Shown: positions 23,582 through 32,960, counted from the stretch's first letter. The stretch: DNA of 64,000 nucleotides from Thaumasiovibrio subtropicus (GCF_019703835.1 NZ_AP023054.1:1736001-1800000), one strand, 5' to 3'. Numbers and translations: made by a program. Notes: a model not told the origin generated them from the letters alone.

Positions 23582-24046
23582 CTATAGTGGAAGTTTGAAG
23601 ACGTGTTGTGGTCCAGATGGGCCTCCTAAATACTGTTGCTCAGTATCAGTAAAGCCCGCTTTAAGGTAGAGCTGTTTTGCCTTTAGGTTGCGCAGGTTAA
23701 CGGTAAGGCCTAGCGAGTCGAACTCGGTGTAATGCGATTTAATATAAGAAGGCAGCACTTTGAGCGCTTCACGGGCAATCCCCTGCCCTTGATGATGTTG
23801 ATCAATAAAAAAGCCACGTAATCCAATCCAAGAGGTGGCGTCTGGAATGCGCTTTTTGAAGTGAGGGTCGAGGATAAAGAAACCGACATTGCGGTCCTGA
23901 TACTCAATAACGTGATGAGAGAGATCGACTTCTCTCAGTGCCAGCATTTCATCAACTGGGATGACAAATGCGTTTTGATGGTCGCTCACTTTCAGCGCTA
24001 CAACATCCTGGTGTAGCTGCTGTGTGTAAGGCTTAAGTTTAATCAT
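23582..24046 (-). CDS. GNAT family N-acetyltransferase
   Basis: A 154-residue protein. NVGFFILDPHFKKR, LRGFFIDQHHQGQGIAREAL (acetyl-CoA loop, QxxGxA) near residues 77-96 and LTVNLRNLKAKQLYLKAGFT, then DTEQQYLGGPSGPQHVF, cover the full GNAT fold. It resembles RimJ/spermidine-type acetyltransferases of small size. The substrate cannot be assigned. It is transcribed alone on the minus strand; GAAGGAACACG is the ribosome site. Confidence 0.82.
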   Translation of the reverse strand: MIKLKPYTQQLHQDVVALKVSDHQNAFVIPVDEMLALREVDLSHHVIEYQDRNVGFFILDPHFKKRIPDATSWIGLRGFFIDQHHQGQGIAREALKVLPSYIKSHYTEFDSLGLTVNLRNLKAKQLYLKAGFTDTEQQYLGGPSGPQHVFKLPL

Positions 24047-24429
24047 CGTGTTCCTTCTCGAATGACCAAGCAGTCCATACGCTTTGGGGTGGCATGAGTA
24101 TAAATATGTAGCACGTCAACATTGTCTTTCTACCAGTTCTCACTTTTTCATAGGTCCATGAGCTTGTGCAAGTCTGAATGTGAAGGTTGTGCGCTGCTTC
24201 TTAAACTGCCTGTACACCAAGGCAACACCGTATAAAATCATGTCGGAAGATTATATTTGATGTGATTGATTTTTAATCTGTTTTTGGCGCTTTTACGGAT
24301 TAACCTCGAGCGCGTACACCCTTTGCAACGAAATCGACATCATACTTCATCCGAAATCGGGAGATAACGAGACAAATTGATCCAATCTGATAGAATGCGC
24401 TCAACAACAAATTGAGGTACTTATTAGGT
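24047..24429. other. Intergenic region between divergent genes
   Basis: About 380 bases that separate two divergent genes and presumably hold both promoters. TTGATGTGATTGATTTTTAA near 24258 is AT-rich. No repeat or RNA gene was recognised. Confidence 0.45.
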
Positions 24430-24783
24430 ATGGAACAGACAGATTTTGAAGCACTGGTAAAAAAACTGGTCGCATTAAATGGTGTCGGTGATGTGTTAAC
24501 AGCGCTTGCCGCAAATAAAGAAGCAGAAGTTGCCGAAGCCGCTCAAGGCCTTCAAGGTAAGTTTCAGCTCGCAGAGATGGAAGGTAAAAACCGTGTTTAT
24601 CATGTCTTTACCCAAGTCAATGAAGCGGGTGAAGAAGAAGAGTTTGCCGAGTGGGTGATGAATGAAGGCGACGAGCTGATCGTCTTTATTGCGTGGTTCT
24701 TCTATTCACAATTCGAGATCAAAGATAAAGAGACCTACGCGGCGGCAGGCATTCGACTTGTACAGCCTAAAAAGCTCAAATAA
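24430..24783 (+). CDS. Conserved small acidic protein of unknown function
   Basis: A 117-residue protein: MEQTDFEALVKKLVALNGVG, LTALAANKEAEVAEAAQGLQ, FQLAEMEGKNRVYHVFTQVN and WVMNEGDELIVFIAWFFYSQ. It is acidic, with an N-terminal helical part and a C-terminal beta part, and no signal peptide. Its regular codon use suggests a backbone gene. A TTG at 24412 is in frame, but the ATG at 24430 gives the better protein start. The next gene begins 13 bases later on the same strand, suggesting a two-gene operon. Confidence 0.6.
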   Translation: MEQTDFEALVKKLVALNGVGDVLTALAANKEAEVAEAAQGLQGKFQLAEMEGKNRVYHVFTQVNEAGEEEEFAEWVMNEGDELIVFIAWFFYSQFEIKDKETYAAAGIRLVQPKKLK

Positions 24784-24796
24784 ACGAGAAAGTGGC

Positions 24797-25504
24797 ATGA
24801 ACAAAAGCTCAATCACCAATTTGGCCGCCCTAGCCTTATTTATTGTTGGCTGGCAGCTTGATCATACTCTGCTTTACTATGCAGGCTTATTTGCCCTTTC
24901 TGGTGCACTAACCAATTGGTTAGCGGTGCATATGCTGTTTGAAAAAGTGCCGGGACTCTACGGCTCTGGGGTGATCCCTGCTCGATTTGAAGAGTTCAAA
25001 GTCGCGATCAAGACGTTGATGATGAATGAGTTCTTCACCAAAGAAAACATCGATCGTTTCTTAAAGGCAGAGATGAACAGTTCGGTTAACCTCAACGTTG
25101 AACCGATCCTCGAGCAAGTCAATTTTGATTCGACGTTTGATAGTTTGGTGGATGTGATTAATCAATCGCAGTTTGGCGGTATGCTGGCGATGGTTGGCGG
25201 CGCTGAAGCCTTGGAACCGTTAAAAGCCCCTTTCATCGAGCGAATGCAGCAAGAGTTGACGACTCTCACACAACAACCAGCGGTTCAAAAAGCCTTGATT
25301 GCCCAGTTCGAACAGCCTGAAATGATGGCAGATATCCAAGAAAAGATCGATGCAATCATTGAGCAGCGTTTGAATGAACTGACGCCGCAACTAGTCAAAG
25401 AGATGGTGCAAAAAATGATTCACCAACATTTAGGTTGGTTAGTTGTTTGGGGCGGGATCTTTGGTGGTGTGATTGGGGTTATCTCCGCGTTATTTGTCAT
25501 TTAA
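24797..25504 (+). CDS. DUF445 family membrane protein
   Basis: A 235-residue protein starting MNKSSITNLAALALFIVGWQ. A hydrophobic N-terminal pair of helices, then FALSGALTNWLAVHMLFEKV and GLYGSGVIPARFEEFKVAIK, is the signature of DUF445 (YheB-like). The middle is helical and soluble, and a final membrane helix (LVVWGGIFGGVIGVISALFV) ends it. The role is unknown in bacteria. The start at 24797 is preferred over longer readings that run back into the upstream gene. It is followed by a terminator at 25529. Confidence 0.78.
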   Translation: MNKSSITNLAALALFIVGWQLDHTLLYYAGLFALSGALTNWLAVHMLFEKVPGLYGSGVIPARFEEFKVAIKTLMMNEFFTKENIDRFLKAEMNSSVNLNVEPILEQVNFDSTFDSLVDVINQSQFGGMLAMVGGAEALEPLKAPFIERMQQELTTLTQQPAVQKALIAQFEQPEMMADIQEKIDAIIEQRLNELTPQLVKEMVQKMIHQHLGWLVVWGGIFGGVIGVISALFVI

Positions 25505-25528
25505 CCTACCCTGACGAATTGTAGATGC

Positions 25529-25554
25529 AAAGGGCAGCGAACTCGCTGCCCTTT
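25529..25554 (+). terminator. Bidirectional terminator between convergent genes
   Basis: AAAGGGCAGC-gaactc-GCTGCCCTTT is a perfect 10-base stem. It sits between the DUF445 gene (plus) and the MATE gene (minus) and has a T-run on both strands. Confidence 0.85.
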
Positions 25555-25573
25555 TCTATGGTTGTTGTTAGGG

Positions 25574-26902
25574 TTATTGTTCAGTGGCGTAGTGACGCTG
25601 TGAAAGCTGCTGAATCGCGCGCTTATATACCATCCAGGCGGTTAATCCAGCTAGACAGTTGCCGACAAATGCACCCCAGAAGAGCCCGTAAAGATCAGCG
25701 AGTGTTGCCCCTACCCATAAGCAGGGTAAGAAAAAGGCAAAAAGGCGCAGAGAAGAGATTATCAAGGCTCGCATCGACATCGCCAGCGCATTAGTGACAG
25801 ACACCATTAACATGCAAATGCCCAGTGGTCCTAGACTGAAAGGGACAATGGTTAAGTGCATGTCGAGCACCGAGCGAACCGCTTCTTCACTGGTCATCCA
25901 ATCGGCTAAGACGGGCGCGATAAAGAAAACGACAATGGCGATAGAAAACTGAAACACGAGGATAAATTTCGTCGCAATCGTGACGAGCTGTTCAATATCG
26001 TTGAACTTCTTTGCCCCTAATAAGCGACCAATCATAGGTGGCATCGACATGGTCAAAGCTAAAACAACAACGATAGCGAAAAACTCGAAGCGTGAGCCGA
26101 CGGCCCAACTCGCCACCGCGGCTGTCCCAAAACCAGCAATCAGCTTTGTCGCTAGCATCGAGGAAACAGGCGGCAATAGCTGACTCATCATCGCCGGCCC
26201 CATAATGCGGCCGATCTCCCCGACACTATTGGAAATGCTGATGGTCTTCCAATTGAAACTCAGCCACTGTTTTGAAATGACTTTTGGGTAAACAATGAGT
26301 GAACCAATACCGAAGGCTAAAATGGTGGCTAGGGCCGCACCATTGATGCCCATATCCAGCCAAAAGATGAAGATAGGATCAAGCACAAGGTTGATAACAC
26401 TGGTCACCACCATCATGGTGCCGGGCAACATGGTATTACCATTCGCGCGACAAATACTATAGCCAAAATAGAGCATAGCGCCGACCCATGCACTGACTAA
26501 CCAGATAACCCAATAGCTATCTATGATTGGATAGACGGATTCAGGGGCACTTAATAGCTGTAAAATTGGCGTACGGAGCATCCAAATGACCAGTCCAATT
26601 AGCGCGACGCCAATGGCACCAATCGTGATAATCAAGCCACCGAGTTGCTTGGCGTATTCGTGTTGTTCGGCGCCAAGAGCGCGGGAGATAATTGCGGTCG
26701 TCGCAATCCCCAAGCCCACTTGAATGCCGATGATGATCATCTGGATCGGTAAGGTGAAGCCTTGAGCCGCCAGTGGTAATACGCCCAACTGACCGATAAA
26801 CGCACTATCGACAAGCTGGAAACTCATGAGTGAAAGTACGCCAAACATCATTGGCCAAGTCATTGTAAATAACTGACGCCCCAACGATCGAGGTTCGCTC
26901 AT
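25574..26902 (-). CDS. MATE family efflux transporter
   Basis: A 442-residue protein with twelve predicted membrane helices in two halves. FTMTWPMMFGVLSLMSFQLV, DSAFIGQLGVLPLAAQGFTL and IATTAIISRALGAEQHEY cover the N-lobe; SMPPMIGRLLGAKKFNDIEQ begins the second lobe. These are MATE (MatE) signatures. Such proteins use Na+ or H+ to export cationic drugs and dyes. Not the NorM subgroup by eye. It is a single gene between two terminators. A short ribosome site (GGAACTTTACCCT) precedes the ATG at 26902. Confidence 0.85.
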   Translation of the reverse strand: MSEPRSLGRQLFTMTWPMMFGVLSLMSFQLVDSAFIGQLGVLPLAAQGFTLPIQMIIIGIQVGLGIATTAIISRALGAEQHEYAKQLGGLIITIGAIGVALIGLVIWMLRTPILQLLSAPESVYPIIDSYWVIWLVSAWVGAMLYFGYSICRANGNTMLPGTMMVVTSVINLVLDPIFIFWLDMGINGAALATILAFGIGSLIVYPKVISKQWLSFNWKTISISNSVGEIGRIMGPAMMSQLLPPVSSMLATKLIAGFGTAAVASWAVGSRFEFFAIVVVLALTMSMPPMIGRLLGAKKFNDIEQLVTIATKFILVFQFSIAIVVFFIAPVLADWMTSEEAVRSVLDMHLTIVPFSLGPLGICMLMVSVTNALAMSMRALIISSLRLFAFFLPCLWVGATLADLYGLFWGAFVGNCLAGLTAWMVYKRAIQQLSQRHYATEQ

Positions 26903-27041
26903 AGGGTAAAGTTCCTTAAATTCTTAGGTGCGCAGAAACGCGCTGAAATGCATGGTGTGTTAGGTAGAGGAAAACTGTAGCATATATTCATCGAATGTAT
27001 ACCCCCTATTGATTACCTTCATTATCTTTGCCAGACAAAAG

Positions 27042-27070
27042 AACCGAACAAGTGAGTCACTTGTTCGGTT
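27042..27070 (-). terminator. Strong hairpin terminator
   Basis: AACCGAACAAGTGA-g-TCACTTGTTCGGTT is a perfect 14-base stem followed on the minus strand by CTTTTGTC. It lies 43 bases past the stop of the FMN reductase gene. Confidence 0.75.
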
Positions 27071-27112
27071 ATGAGGTGTGCCGATTAACGGGTAACGCGA
27101 CGGGCATGAGAC

Positions 27113-27643
27113 TTAAGGTTGTTCAACCTCTGCGATGATGGCGGCCAATTTCGCTTTGAGTTCAGCGTCCCGAAACTCCCCGTGTTCAGCATCGAATGTG
27201 TCGAAGAATGAAGGTACTGAAAGCGAACCGATAAGATTTACACCAAAGTAAGGGGCTGAGCCGGTGGCCGCAGTCAGGACGCTGTTTGCTCCACCGGGAC
27301 CGGGTGAGGTTGAGAGCATAATCACATTCTTGTTTTCGTAGACTTTCATACGAACACGTGACGCCCAATCAAACAGGTTCTTGTACGCTGCGGTGTATGA
27401 ACCGTTATGTTCTGCGAAGGCGATGATGACTAAATCGGCTTCATCGATTTTGGCGAGAAAATCTTTCGCAAGCTGAGGCTGACCGATGTCTGCCTCCCTA
27501 TCGACGCTAAAGAGCGGCATTTCATAATCGTTGAGATCAAGTACGTCGATATCTGCGCCCTGAATCTGCTGAGCGGCATAGGTAGCGAGTTGTTTGTTGA
27601 TGGAGTTGCGGCTGTTAGTGGCACCAAATGCGATAACTTTCAT
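27113..27643 (-). CDS. NADPH-dependent FMN reductase family flavoprotein
   Basis: A 176-residue protein. MKVIAFGATNSRNSINKQLA is the phosphate-binding start, DLVIIAFAEHNGSYTAAYKN carries the NGSYxxxxKN flavin segment and MLSTSPGPGGANSVL follows. This is the flavodoxin-like NADPH:FMN reductase/quinone reductase family (PF03358). It probably reduces FMN or quinones in the cytoplasm. It is a lone gene closed by the hairpin at 27042. The natural electron acceptor cannot be named from the sequence. Confidence 0.83.
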   Translation of the reverse strand: MKVIAFGATNSRNSINKQLATYAAQQIQGADIDVLDLNDYEMPLFSVDREADIGQPQLAKDFLAKIDEADLVIIAFAEHNGSYTAAYKNLFDWASRVRMKVYENKNVIMLSTSPGPGGANSVLTAATGSAPYFGVNLIGSLSVPSFFDTFDAEHGEFRDAELKAKLAAIIAEVEQP

Positions 27644-27896
27644 TGTTCTATTCCCTCTCGATGTCTGATGGTCAAACTATAACCTCAGCAATCTGTTAAT
27701 AAAATGTTGCTAGTTCAACCAAGATCATCAAGATTTTCGATAGAGTCGACAATGAGGTGCAAACCTTGGAGAAAAGAGAAAGGACGAGGGCTAAGATTGC
27801 GGTAATCGAGAAAAAGCGAAACTAATGCAGGACTCTGATAGCCTCGAACAAGCTGATTGAGGTTGCTTGTCCGAGGTTAACAGAGATTGAGAACAA

Positions 27897-29060
27897 TTAT
27901 ACAGATGAGCTTTGTGTGTCGAGATTCGACAGATACTTAATCCAGCTCTGTGATGACTTGGATGCGGTTTTAGAGTACGCCTGCTGAGCAACACGCAGTG
28001 CGCCGCTGATGTCTCCAGTCGAATACAAAATCTGAATCTTTGCCATCAAGACCTGTTCACTATTGGGGTTATTGACCCGATTGAGGTTACTTAGCGCTGC
28101 CGAAAAATCACGCTGCTGCATCTGTAACAGTGCGAGCTTCAAGCGATGCTTGTTGTCTTTCGCCGCGGCACGCTCAAATACAGCGATGGCTTTGTCCCAC
28201 TCTTTCGCCATCTGCCAATATGTGGCCAACGTGGCGAGTTCTCGCGAAGAGGTCGGGTTCAGTGTTGTGTAAAGGCGAGCAGCGCGCTCTGGCATCCCCT
28301 GTTGGCCATACAGCTGGACTAAGGTGAGCTTATCCTGACGCATCAGGTTTAACCCATTGTGATGGGCAATCGCGAGCGTCTGCATTGCGCCTTTATAGCG
28401 TCCCAACTGCATCTGAATACCGGCCAAGCGTTGGAACCACATTACCTCTTTAGGTTCTATCTTGATTAAGATTTCCAGCGTGGCGGCAGCCCCTTTGTAG
28501 TGCTTCAGTGGGAGTTGAGAGCCGAGTGTCATGCGGTAGTGCTCTACCTTCATTCGGCCATTGTTAGCACGATAGCTTTTTAAGCCCGCTAACACCTTTT
28601 CCCACTCTTCTAGCTGGTAATGGCTTTGACTAATACGTAACCATGCCATTGAACGTTTTGCTCGTTCCGCATACTCTGAAGTGAGTTTGTAGTAATGCGG
28701 TAGCGCTTTTCGGTATTGCTGTTGCATCAGCAAAATATCCGCGACCATTTGACGTGTCGTCGGTACTTCTTTTTTTGGCAGCTCCCCACTGTTGATGGCG
28801 CGTGTTAACCGAGTGACCGCTTGATTAGGTTGGTCATTTTGCCAATAGAGAATGCCCAGCATGCGATCAACATAGGCTTTATCAAACGCGCGAGATGGTG
28901 AGACCGATTTCAGCACATCAATGGCTTCACGAATTTTATCGTCTTGCTGGAGCTTTTGAGCACGCTGGACACGGGTTGCGGTTTGTTGTGTTAGCTCTGC
29001 ACTCCACGCGGTTGAGCTCAATCCGAGTGAGAGTGCGATGATGAGAATCACTGTCTTCAT
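27897..29060 (-). CDS. TPR protein of the TonB2-type operon
   Basis: A 387-residue exported protein with signal peptide MKTVILIIALSLGLSSTAWS and cleavage before AEL. At least six tetratricopeptide-like helix pairs follow (DDKIREAIDVLKSVSPSRAF, YRKALPHYYKLTSEYAERAK, YKGAMQTLAIAHHNGLNLMR, WDKAIAVFERAAAKDNKHRL and others). It starts inside the tonB stop (ATGA overlap), so it is the last gene of the operon. In Vibrio such a TPR protein follows tonB2 and is thought to be periplasmic, assisting the TonB complex, although a precise role is not established. Confidence 0.8.
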   Translation of the reverse strand: MKTVILIIALSLGLSSTAWSAELTQQTATRVQRAQKLQQDDKIREAIDVLKSVSPSRAFDKAYVDRMLGILYWQNDQPNQAVTRLTRAINSGELPKKEVPTTRQMVADILLMQQQYRKALPHYYKLTSEYAERAKRSMAWLRISQSHYQLEEWEKVLAGLKSYRANNGRMKVEHYRMTLGSQLPLKHYKGAAATLEILIKIEPKEVMWFQRLAGIQMQLGRYKGAMQTLAIAHHNGLNLMRQDKLTLVQLYGQQGMPERAARLYTTLNPTSSRELATLATYWQMAKEWDKAIAVFERAAAKDNKHRLKLALLQMQQRDFSAALSNLNRVNNPNSEQVLMAKIQILYSTGDISGALRVAQQAYSKTASKSSQSWIKYLSNLDTQSSSV

Positions 29061-29692
29061 TTTGGCATCCTAAACTCGATGGTGACCGTTTTGCCTGGTT
29101 GCGCTACCGCAACACCGTCAATGATCTGAGGTTGATATTTCCAACGACGCAGAGCGCGCATCGCCTCCCGTTCAAAGATACGCTTTGGCGTTGCACTCAC
29201 AACCTTGATATCTGTTGGTCGCCCTTGTTCATCAATCGTGAACGAGAGCACCACTTTACCTTCGATACCTTGTCGCTGCGCCTTCGCTGGGTAATTGGGG
29301 TTAACCCGATGCAGCGGCATCACCTGTTGATTGTTGGTTGAAGCAATCACGCCGACTTTACCGAAACTCGGTACCGAGACATTGATACCGGATATCGCCG
29401 TCGTTAGGTTAAGCGTTGGGGTGACTGGCGCCGCATTTAAACTGACTGCCACTTGCTGCGTGGTCGTCGGTTTTGCCTCTGGCGGTGGCTCAGGGAGGTC
29501 CGGTTGTTTAGGTACGGTTCGCTGGCGTCGTTGAATCGCTTCTTCTTTTTCCAACATCACCATGTTGAAACTGAGCGGTGCACGACGTTCAGCGGTACTG
29601 TTTTGCACCGGGTTGACCATCCAAGCCATAAAGGTAAACAACCCAAGCGTCGATATCACGGCGATGGGCAAAGCCATCAATAGACGCTTCAT
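29057..29692 (-). CDS. tonB2: TonB2-type energy-transducing protein
   Basis: A 211-residue protein. An N-terminal membrane helix (LLMALPIAVISTLGLFTFMA), a proline-rich periplasmic linker (KQPDLPEPPPEAKPTTT) and a C-terminal TonB domain (residues about 130-211: PLHRVNPNYPAKAQRQGIEG, VVSATPKRIFEREAMRALRR, WKYQP) are all present. The YP...G.V motif and RWKYQP are diagnostic. It couples the proton motive force, through ExbBD, to outer-membrane siderophore and haem receptors. Gene order with TtpC identifies the TonB2 type; the short linker is typical of TonB2. It directly abuts exbD. Confidence 0.9.
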   Translation of the reverse strand: MKRLLMALPIAVISTLGLFTFMAWMVNPVQNSTAERRAPLSFNMVMLEKEEAIQRRQRTVPKQPDLPEPPPEAKPTTTQQVAVSLNAAPVTPTLNLTTAISGINVSVPSFGKVGVIASTNNQQVMPLHRVNPNYPAKAQRQGIEGKVVLSFTIDEQGRPTDIKVVSATPKRIFEREAMRALRRWKYQPQIIDGVAVAQPGKTVTIEFRMPK

Positions 29693-30097
29693 TTACATCT
29701 TCTCCGCTGCCAAGGCAATGCTATCTATCCCCGCGGCTTTGGCCGCATCCATCACTTTCACTACCGTACCGTTGTAGGCATGTTCATCGGCTTGAATCAC
29801 CAGTGAGGTTTCAGGCTTATCCATTAAGAGGTGTTCGAGTGTTGCTTGAACACGCTCAACATCAACCATTCGCTTGTCAATAAAGACATCGTTAGAGGCG
29901 GTGATAGCAACAAAGATACCCGCATCTTTTTGGCTTACCGCATGGCTTGCTTGCGGACGATTGACCTCAACACCAGACTCATTCACAAATGAGCTCGTCA
30001 CGATAAAGAAGATTAGCATGATGAAAACGATGTCCAGCATGGAGGTCAAGTCAACTTGCGCTTCTTCACGCGGTTTTGCAGGTCGGCTTAAACGCAT
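29693..30097 (-). CDS. exbD2: ExbD-type proton channel subunit of the TonB2 system
   Basis: A 134-residue protein. One membrane helix (VDLTSMLDIVFIMLIFFIVT) contains the conserved Asp (MLDIVF) used in proton translocation, and a periplasmic domain (SLVIQADEHAYNGTVVKVMD) follows. This is ExbD/TolR (PF02472). It overlaps exbB by ten bases and is followed without a gap by tonB. It works as a dimer inside the ExbB pentamer. Confidence 0.9.
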   Translation of the reverse strand: MRLSRPAKPREEAQVDLTSMLDIVFIMLIFFIVTSSFVNESGVEVNRPQASHAVSQKDAGIFVAITASNDVFIDKRMVDVERVQATLEHLLMDKPETSLVIQADEHAYNGTVVKVMDAAKAAGIDSIALAAEKM

Positions 30098-30654
30098 TGT
30101 TCACCACTCCTGAGTAATTTTTCCATTTTGATTTCTCGCATGTCACACGCTTTCATGAGTCGAGCGTGAACAAACATTCCCGCTAACGCGGCGACCATCC
30201 CTGCCATTGTAGGAAGTGTGGCCATTGAGATCCCAGACGCCATCAGTTTGGGTTGGCTACTGCCTAGGCTTGACATAATGTCAAAGACAGAAATCATCCC
30301 GGTGACAGTCCCTAACAAGCCAAGCATCGGACAGATGGCGACCAGCGCTTTGATCAAGTTCATGTTTTGATTCAGGGCAATATGGGCCTGACTTAACATG
30401 CCCGCTTTAACGGCATGGGCATGCCAGCTTTCGAAGTTACGCCGTGTTTGCCACTCTCCCAGCCATTTATTGCGCAGTGATGGCCAAGAAAAAGAGAGAA
30501 ACAAAATGCGCTCGAAGACTAACAGCCAAGTGATGACGACAACGGCCGCCAACACCCAAAGCACCTGACCACCCTGAGACATAAAGGCGGAGAGGCGTTC
30601 CCACCACCCTTCTGTTAATGGATTGGATAATAAGGTTGCTTCAATTACGTTCAT
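30088..30654 (-). CDS. exbB2: ExbB-type proton channel subunit of the TonB2 system
   Basis: A 188-residue protein of the MotA/TolQ/ExbB family. The first helix is QGGQVLWVLAAVVVITWLLV and the channel core holds LVAICPMLGLLGTVTGMISV and SGISMATLPTMAGMVAALAG, with the GLLGTVTGM signature. It is cytoplasmic-membrane located and starts with ATGA overlap at the ttpC stop. It partners ExbD and TonB. Confidence 0.9.
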   Translation of the reverse strand: MNVIEATLLSNPLTEGWWERLSAFMSQGGQVLWVLAAVVVITWLLVFERILFLSFSWPSLRNKWLGEWQTRRNFESWHAHAVKAGMLSQAHIALNQNMNLIKALVAICPMLGLLGTVTGMISVFDIMSSLGSSQPKLMASGISMATLPTMAGMVAALAGMFVHARLMKACDMREIKMEKLLRSGEQCV

Positions 30655-31997
30655 GCGGCCGCCAATTCGATTTGATCGTCGCTTTCAGCGCGCTCAGCCA
30701 CCAAGCTGATACCTTGCTTTTCAAGCACACTCTTGATGTTGTCCACTTTTGTGCTCAACAGATTATGTGCAAGTAGCAGTGGCATTGCTGCAATCAAGCC
30801 TAAGACAGTCGTAATCAGTGCCATAGAGATACCACCTGCCATGATGGTTGGGTCACCATTACCAAATTGAGTAATGACTTGGAAGGTTTCAATCATCCCT
30901 GTCACCGTACCCAATAACCCAAGCATGGGTGCAATGGCGGCAAGCAGTTTGATCATTGATAGCCCTTTTTCAAGCCCCTGTTGCTCATCGATGACTTGTT
31001 CTAATAAGCGCAGTTCGAGCGCTTCTACCGAACGATTCTTCTCTGCATCATAAACAGAGAGGATACGCCCTAGCGGGTTATTTCCTGGCGTTTGCGGTTT
31101 CTTTAGCTGCGCACGGATTTTGGTCGAGATCATGGTTAGCTCGACACCGCGATAAAGGCTAATGATGACCCCAAAGCCCAACAATCCAAGAATGATTTTG
31201 CCAACAATGCCACCATTCTCTAGACGCTGTTTAAGATCAGGGACATCCGCGAGTCTCGTTAGAATCTCACCACGTGAAGGGTCTACCGGTAGCTGTTGAA
31301 TAGCGCCATCGGTTTTGACGTTTGAACGAGTTGGCGTGTTCTCAGGCTGGCGTGGGTAATACTGGGCATTGCTGCCATTCCAACTCATGTAGCCGTTATC
31401 GCTGACGACACCGATTGCGCCAAGACGCATACCATTAAGTGTTGTCGCCACCCCATCACCCCCAACGGCGGGGATTTCGACTGCGGTGATCTCACCGCTG
31501 GCAATGACCTGCTCTTCCATCGCTGCCCACATGGCGGTGAGTTGCTCTATGGTTGGCAGTTTGCGGGCTGCGATAATGTCATCAATCGCGCCATTGTGAC
31601 TCTGTTTATCGAATGCGGTGACAGAGGTTTCTAACTCAAGTTGTAACTCTTTCGCGGATTTACGCACTACACCAAATAGTTCACCGAGGCTGCCGGTTTC
31701 AAGGCGCAAAGACTCTTCTAACTCCGCGAGGGTCTGTTCATTGTCGCTAAAGGTGTTGCTTAAAACTTCGATATCCGCATCGAGTTGTGCTTTCTGTGCC
31801 AATAGTGCATCGCGTTGTTGTTTGAACTTGGCTTCTTCTTGAGAAAACTCGGTAACGCGTTCGTTGTTAATCACTCGCTCATCATTCGCTGCGGCTTGAG
31901 TTGCAGACTGTAACGCGTGCGATGAGAAAGTCGTAAAACAGGTTGTGGCTAACATGGCTGCCATGAGCACTTTTAAAGGACGACGTGTGTTGATCAT
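30651..31997 (-). CDS. ttpC: TtpC: TonB2-associated TolQ/ExbB-like protein with periplasmic coiled coil
   Basis: A 448-residue protein. Signal peptide (VLMAAMLATTCFTTFSSHA), then a periplasmic coiled coil (RVTEFSQEEAKFKQQRDALL, IEVLSNTFSDNEQTLAELEE), then a MotA/TolQ/ExbB channel domain from about residue 270 (IAPMLGLLGTVTGMIETFQV and ISMALITTVLGLIAAMPLLL). This fusion of an exported coiled coil with a TolQ domain is the TtpC protein, known in Vibrio to be required for TonB2 function. It lies between the DUF3450 gene and exbB with four-base overlaps on both sides. Confidence 0.88.
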   Translation of the reverse strand: MINTRRPLKVLMAAMLATTCFTTFSSHALQSATQAAANDERVINNERVTEFSQEEAKFKQQRDALLAQKAQLDADIEVLSNTFSDNEQTLAELEESLRLETGSLGELFGVVRKSAKELQLELETSVTAFDKQSHNGAIDDIIAARKLPTIEQLTAMWAAMEEQVIASGEITAVEIPAVGGDGVATTLNGMRLGAIGVVSDNGYMSWNGSNAQYYPRQPENTPTRSNVKTDGAIQQLPVDPSRGEILTRLADVPDLKQRLENGGIVGKIILGLLGFGVIISLYRGVELTMISTKIRAQLKKPQTPGNNPLGRILSVYDAEKNRSVEALELRLLEQVIDEQQGLEKGLSMIKLLAAIAPMLGLLGTVTGMIETFQVITQFGNGDPTIMAGGISMALITTVLGLIAAMPLLLAHNLLSTKVDNIKSVLEKQGISLVAERAESDDQIELAAA

Positions 31998-32755
31998 TTC
32001 TCAGTCTCCTTGGCAGAAACAGGCAGGGTTAGCATAGTGGGTGCAATTTGACGGGATGCCAGCGCAAATGCTTGATCAATGCCCTGTCCCACAGTGATGT
32101 CGACAGACTGCCATTGACGGCTCTGGTCATTCCAAGCCCAGTAGTGGCTGTTGTCAAGGCTACGGGCAACAAGAGAGATGCGGCCTAAGTAAAGGACGTC
32201 TACTTGGCGAGTTTGTCCGTCAATATCGACAGCGGCCTGATACGTACCAATTTTGGTGCCATAATCCATCTCTATCTGCCACGCTTCGAGAATACGACGA
32301 AACTTCTCCGCATCCGCGACATTGGCATCTGTCATCATGGTATCGAGTTTTGCTATACGTTCTTGACGCTGAGTAGCACGAATTGGACGGTCATTTTCGA
32401 CAAGGGTTTTCAGTCCTGCCAGCATGTTATACATCAAGGGAACCACGCCTTGTCGGGTGTCTTTTATCTCTTCGATTTGAAGTTCAAGGTTGACCATTTC
32501 TTGTGCTTGATTGTCGGTCAAAGCCGTCAAGTGCTCGCGATAGACAGAGAGATTTTCTATCTCTTTCTTGAGCTGTTCAATTTCCGCACGGTACTGGATC
32601 GTATTTTCTGCACTGGTATTGACTTTACCTTGAGCCGCAACCGCATCCTTTTGACTACGAGATTCAATGCCTCGGGCACCATCGAGAGAAGCGTAGCTTG
32701 TTGCCGACGTCAGTCCTAACATCGCGACAAGCAAGAGACGTTTATTTAATGTCAT
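31994..32755 (-). CDS. DUF3450 exported coiled-coil protein, first gene of the TonB2 operon
   Basis: A 253-residue protein. The ATG at 32755 gives MTLNKRLLLVAMLGLTSATS, a signal peptide ending SYA; a longer frame to 32815 runs into the Fur box and is rejected. A coiled coil (YRAEIEQLKKEIENLSVYRE; AQEMVNLELQIEEIKDTRQG) and the DUF3450 C-terminal part (ILEAWQIEMDYGTKIGTYQA) follow. It is periplasmic, and families of this type always accompany TtpC in Vibrio and relatives. Its stop overlaps the ttpC start. Expression is probably iron-repressed through the Fur box upstream. Confidence 0.8.
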   Translation of the reverse strand: MTLNKRLLLVAMLGLTSATSYASLDGARGIESRSQKDAVAAQGKVNTSAENTIQYRAEIEQLKKEIENLSVYREHLTALTDNQAQEMVNLELQIEEIKDTRQGVVPLMYNMLAGLKTLVENDRPIRATQRQERIAKLDTMMTDANVADAEKFRRILEAWQIEMDYGTKIGTYQAAVDIDGQTRQVDVLYLGRISLVARSLDNSHYWAWNDQSRQWQSVDITVGQGIDQAFALASRQIAPTMLTLPVSAKETEK

Positions 32756-32804
32756 GATATCCAACAGGTTAAAATGTGATAAGAGCAAAACTTCCGTTAC
32801 TCTA

Positions 32805-32823
32805 AATGAAATCAATTATCATT
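32805..32823 (-). promoter_or_regulatory. Fur box upstream of the TonB2 operon
   Basis: On the minus strand AATGATAATTGATTTCATT closely follows the Fur consensus GATAATGATAATCATTATC. It lies about 50 bases upstream of the first gene of the operon, a position suited to blocking the promoter when iron is plentiful. Confidence 0.7.
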
Positions 32824-32960
32824 AAAAGTTAAAAATGCACATTCCCGTGGTTAATACGCAAATCCACAAGACGTTGTAGTAAAAAAGTAACATTGCCCTC
32901 GTAAAGAGCAATGATATTTCACAGTGAAATCACTATGGATATGTAATCAAAGGATTTTTT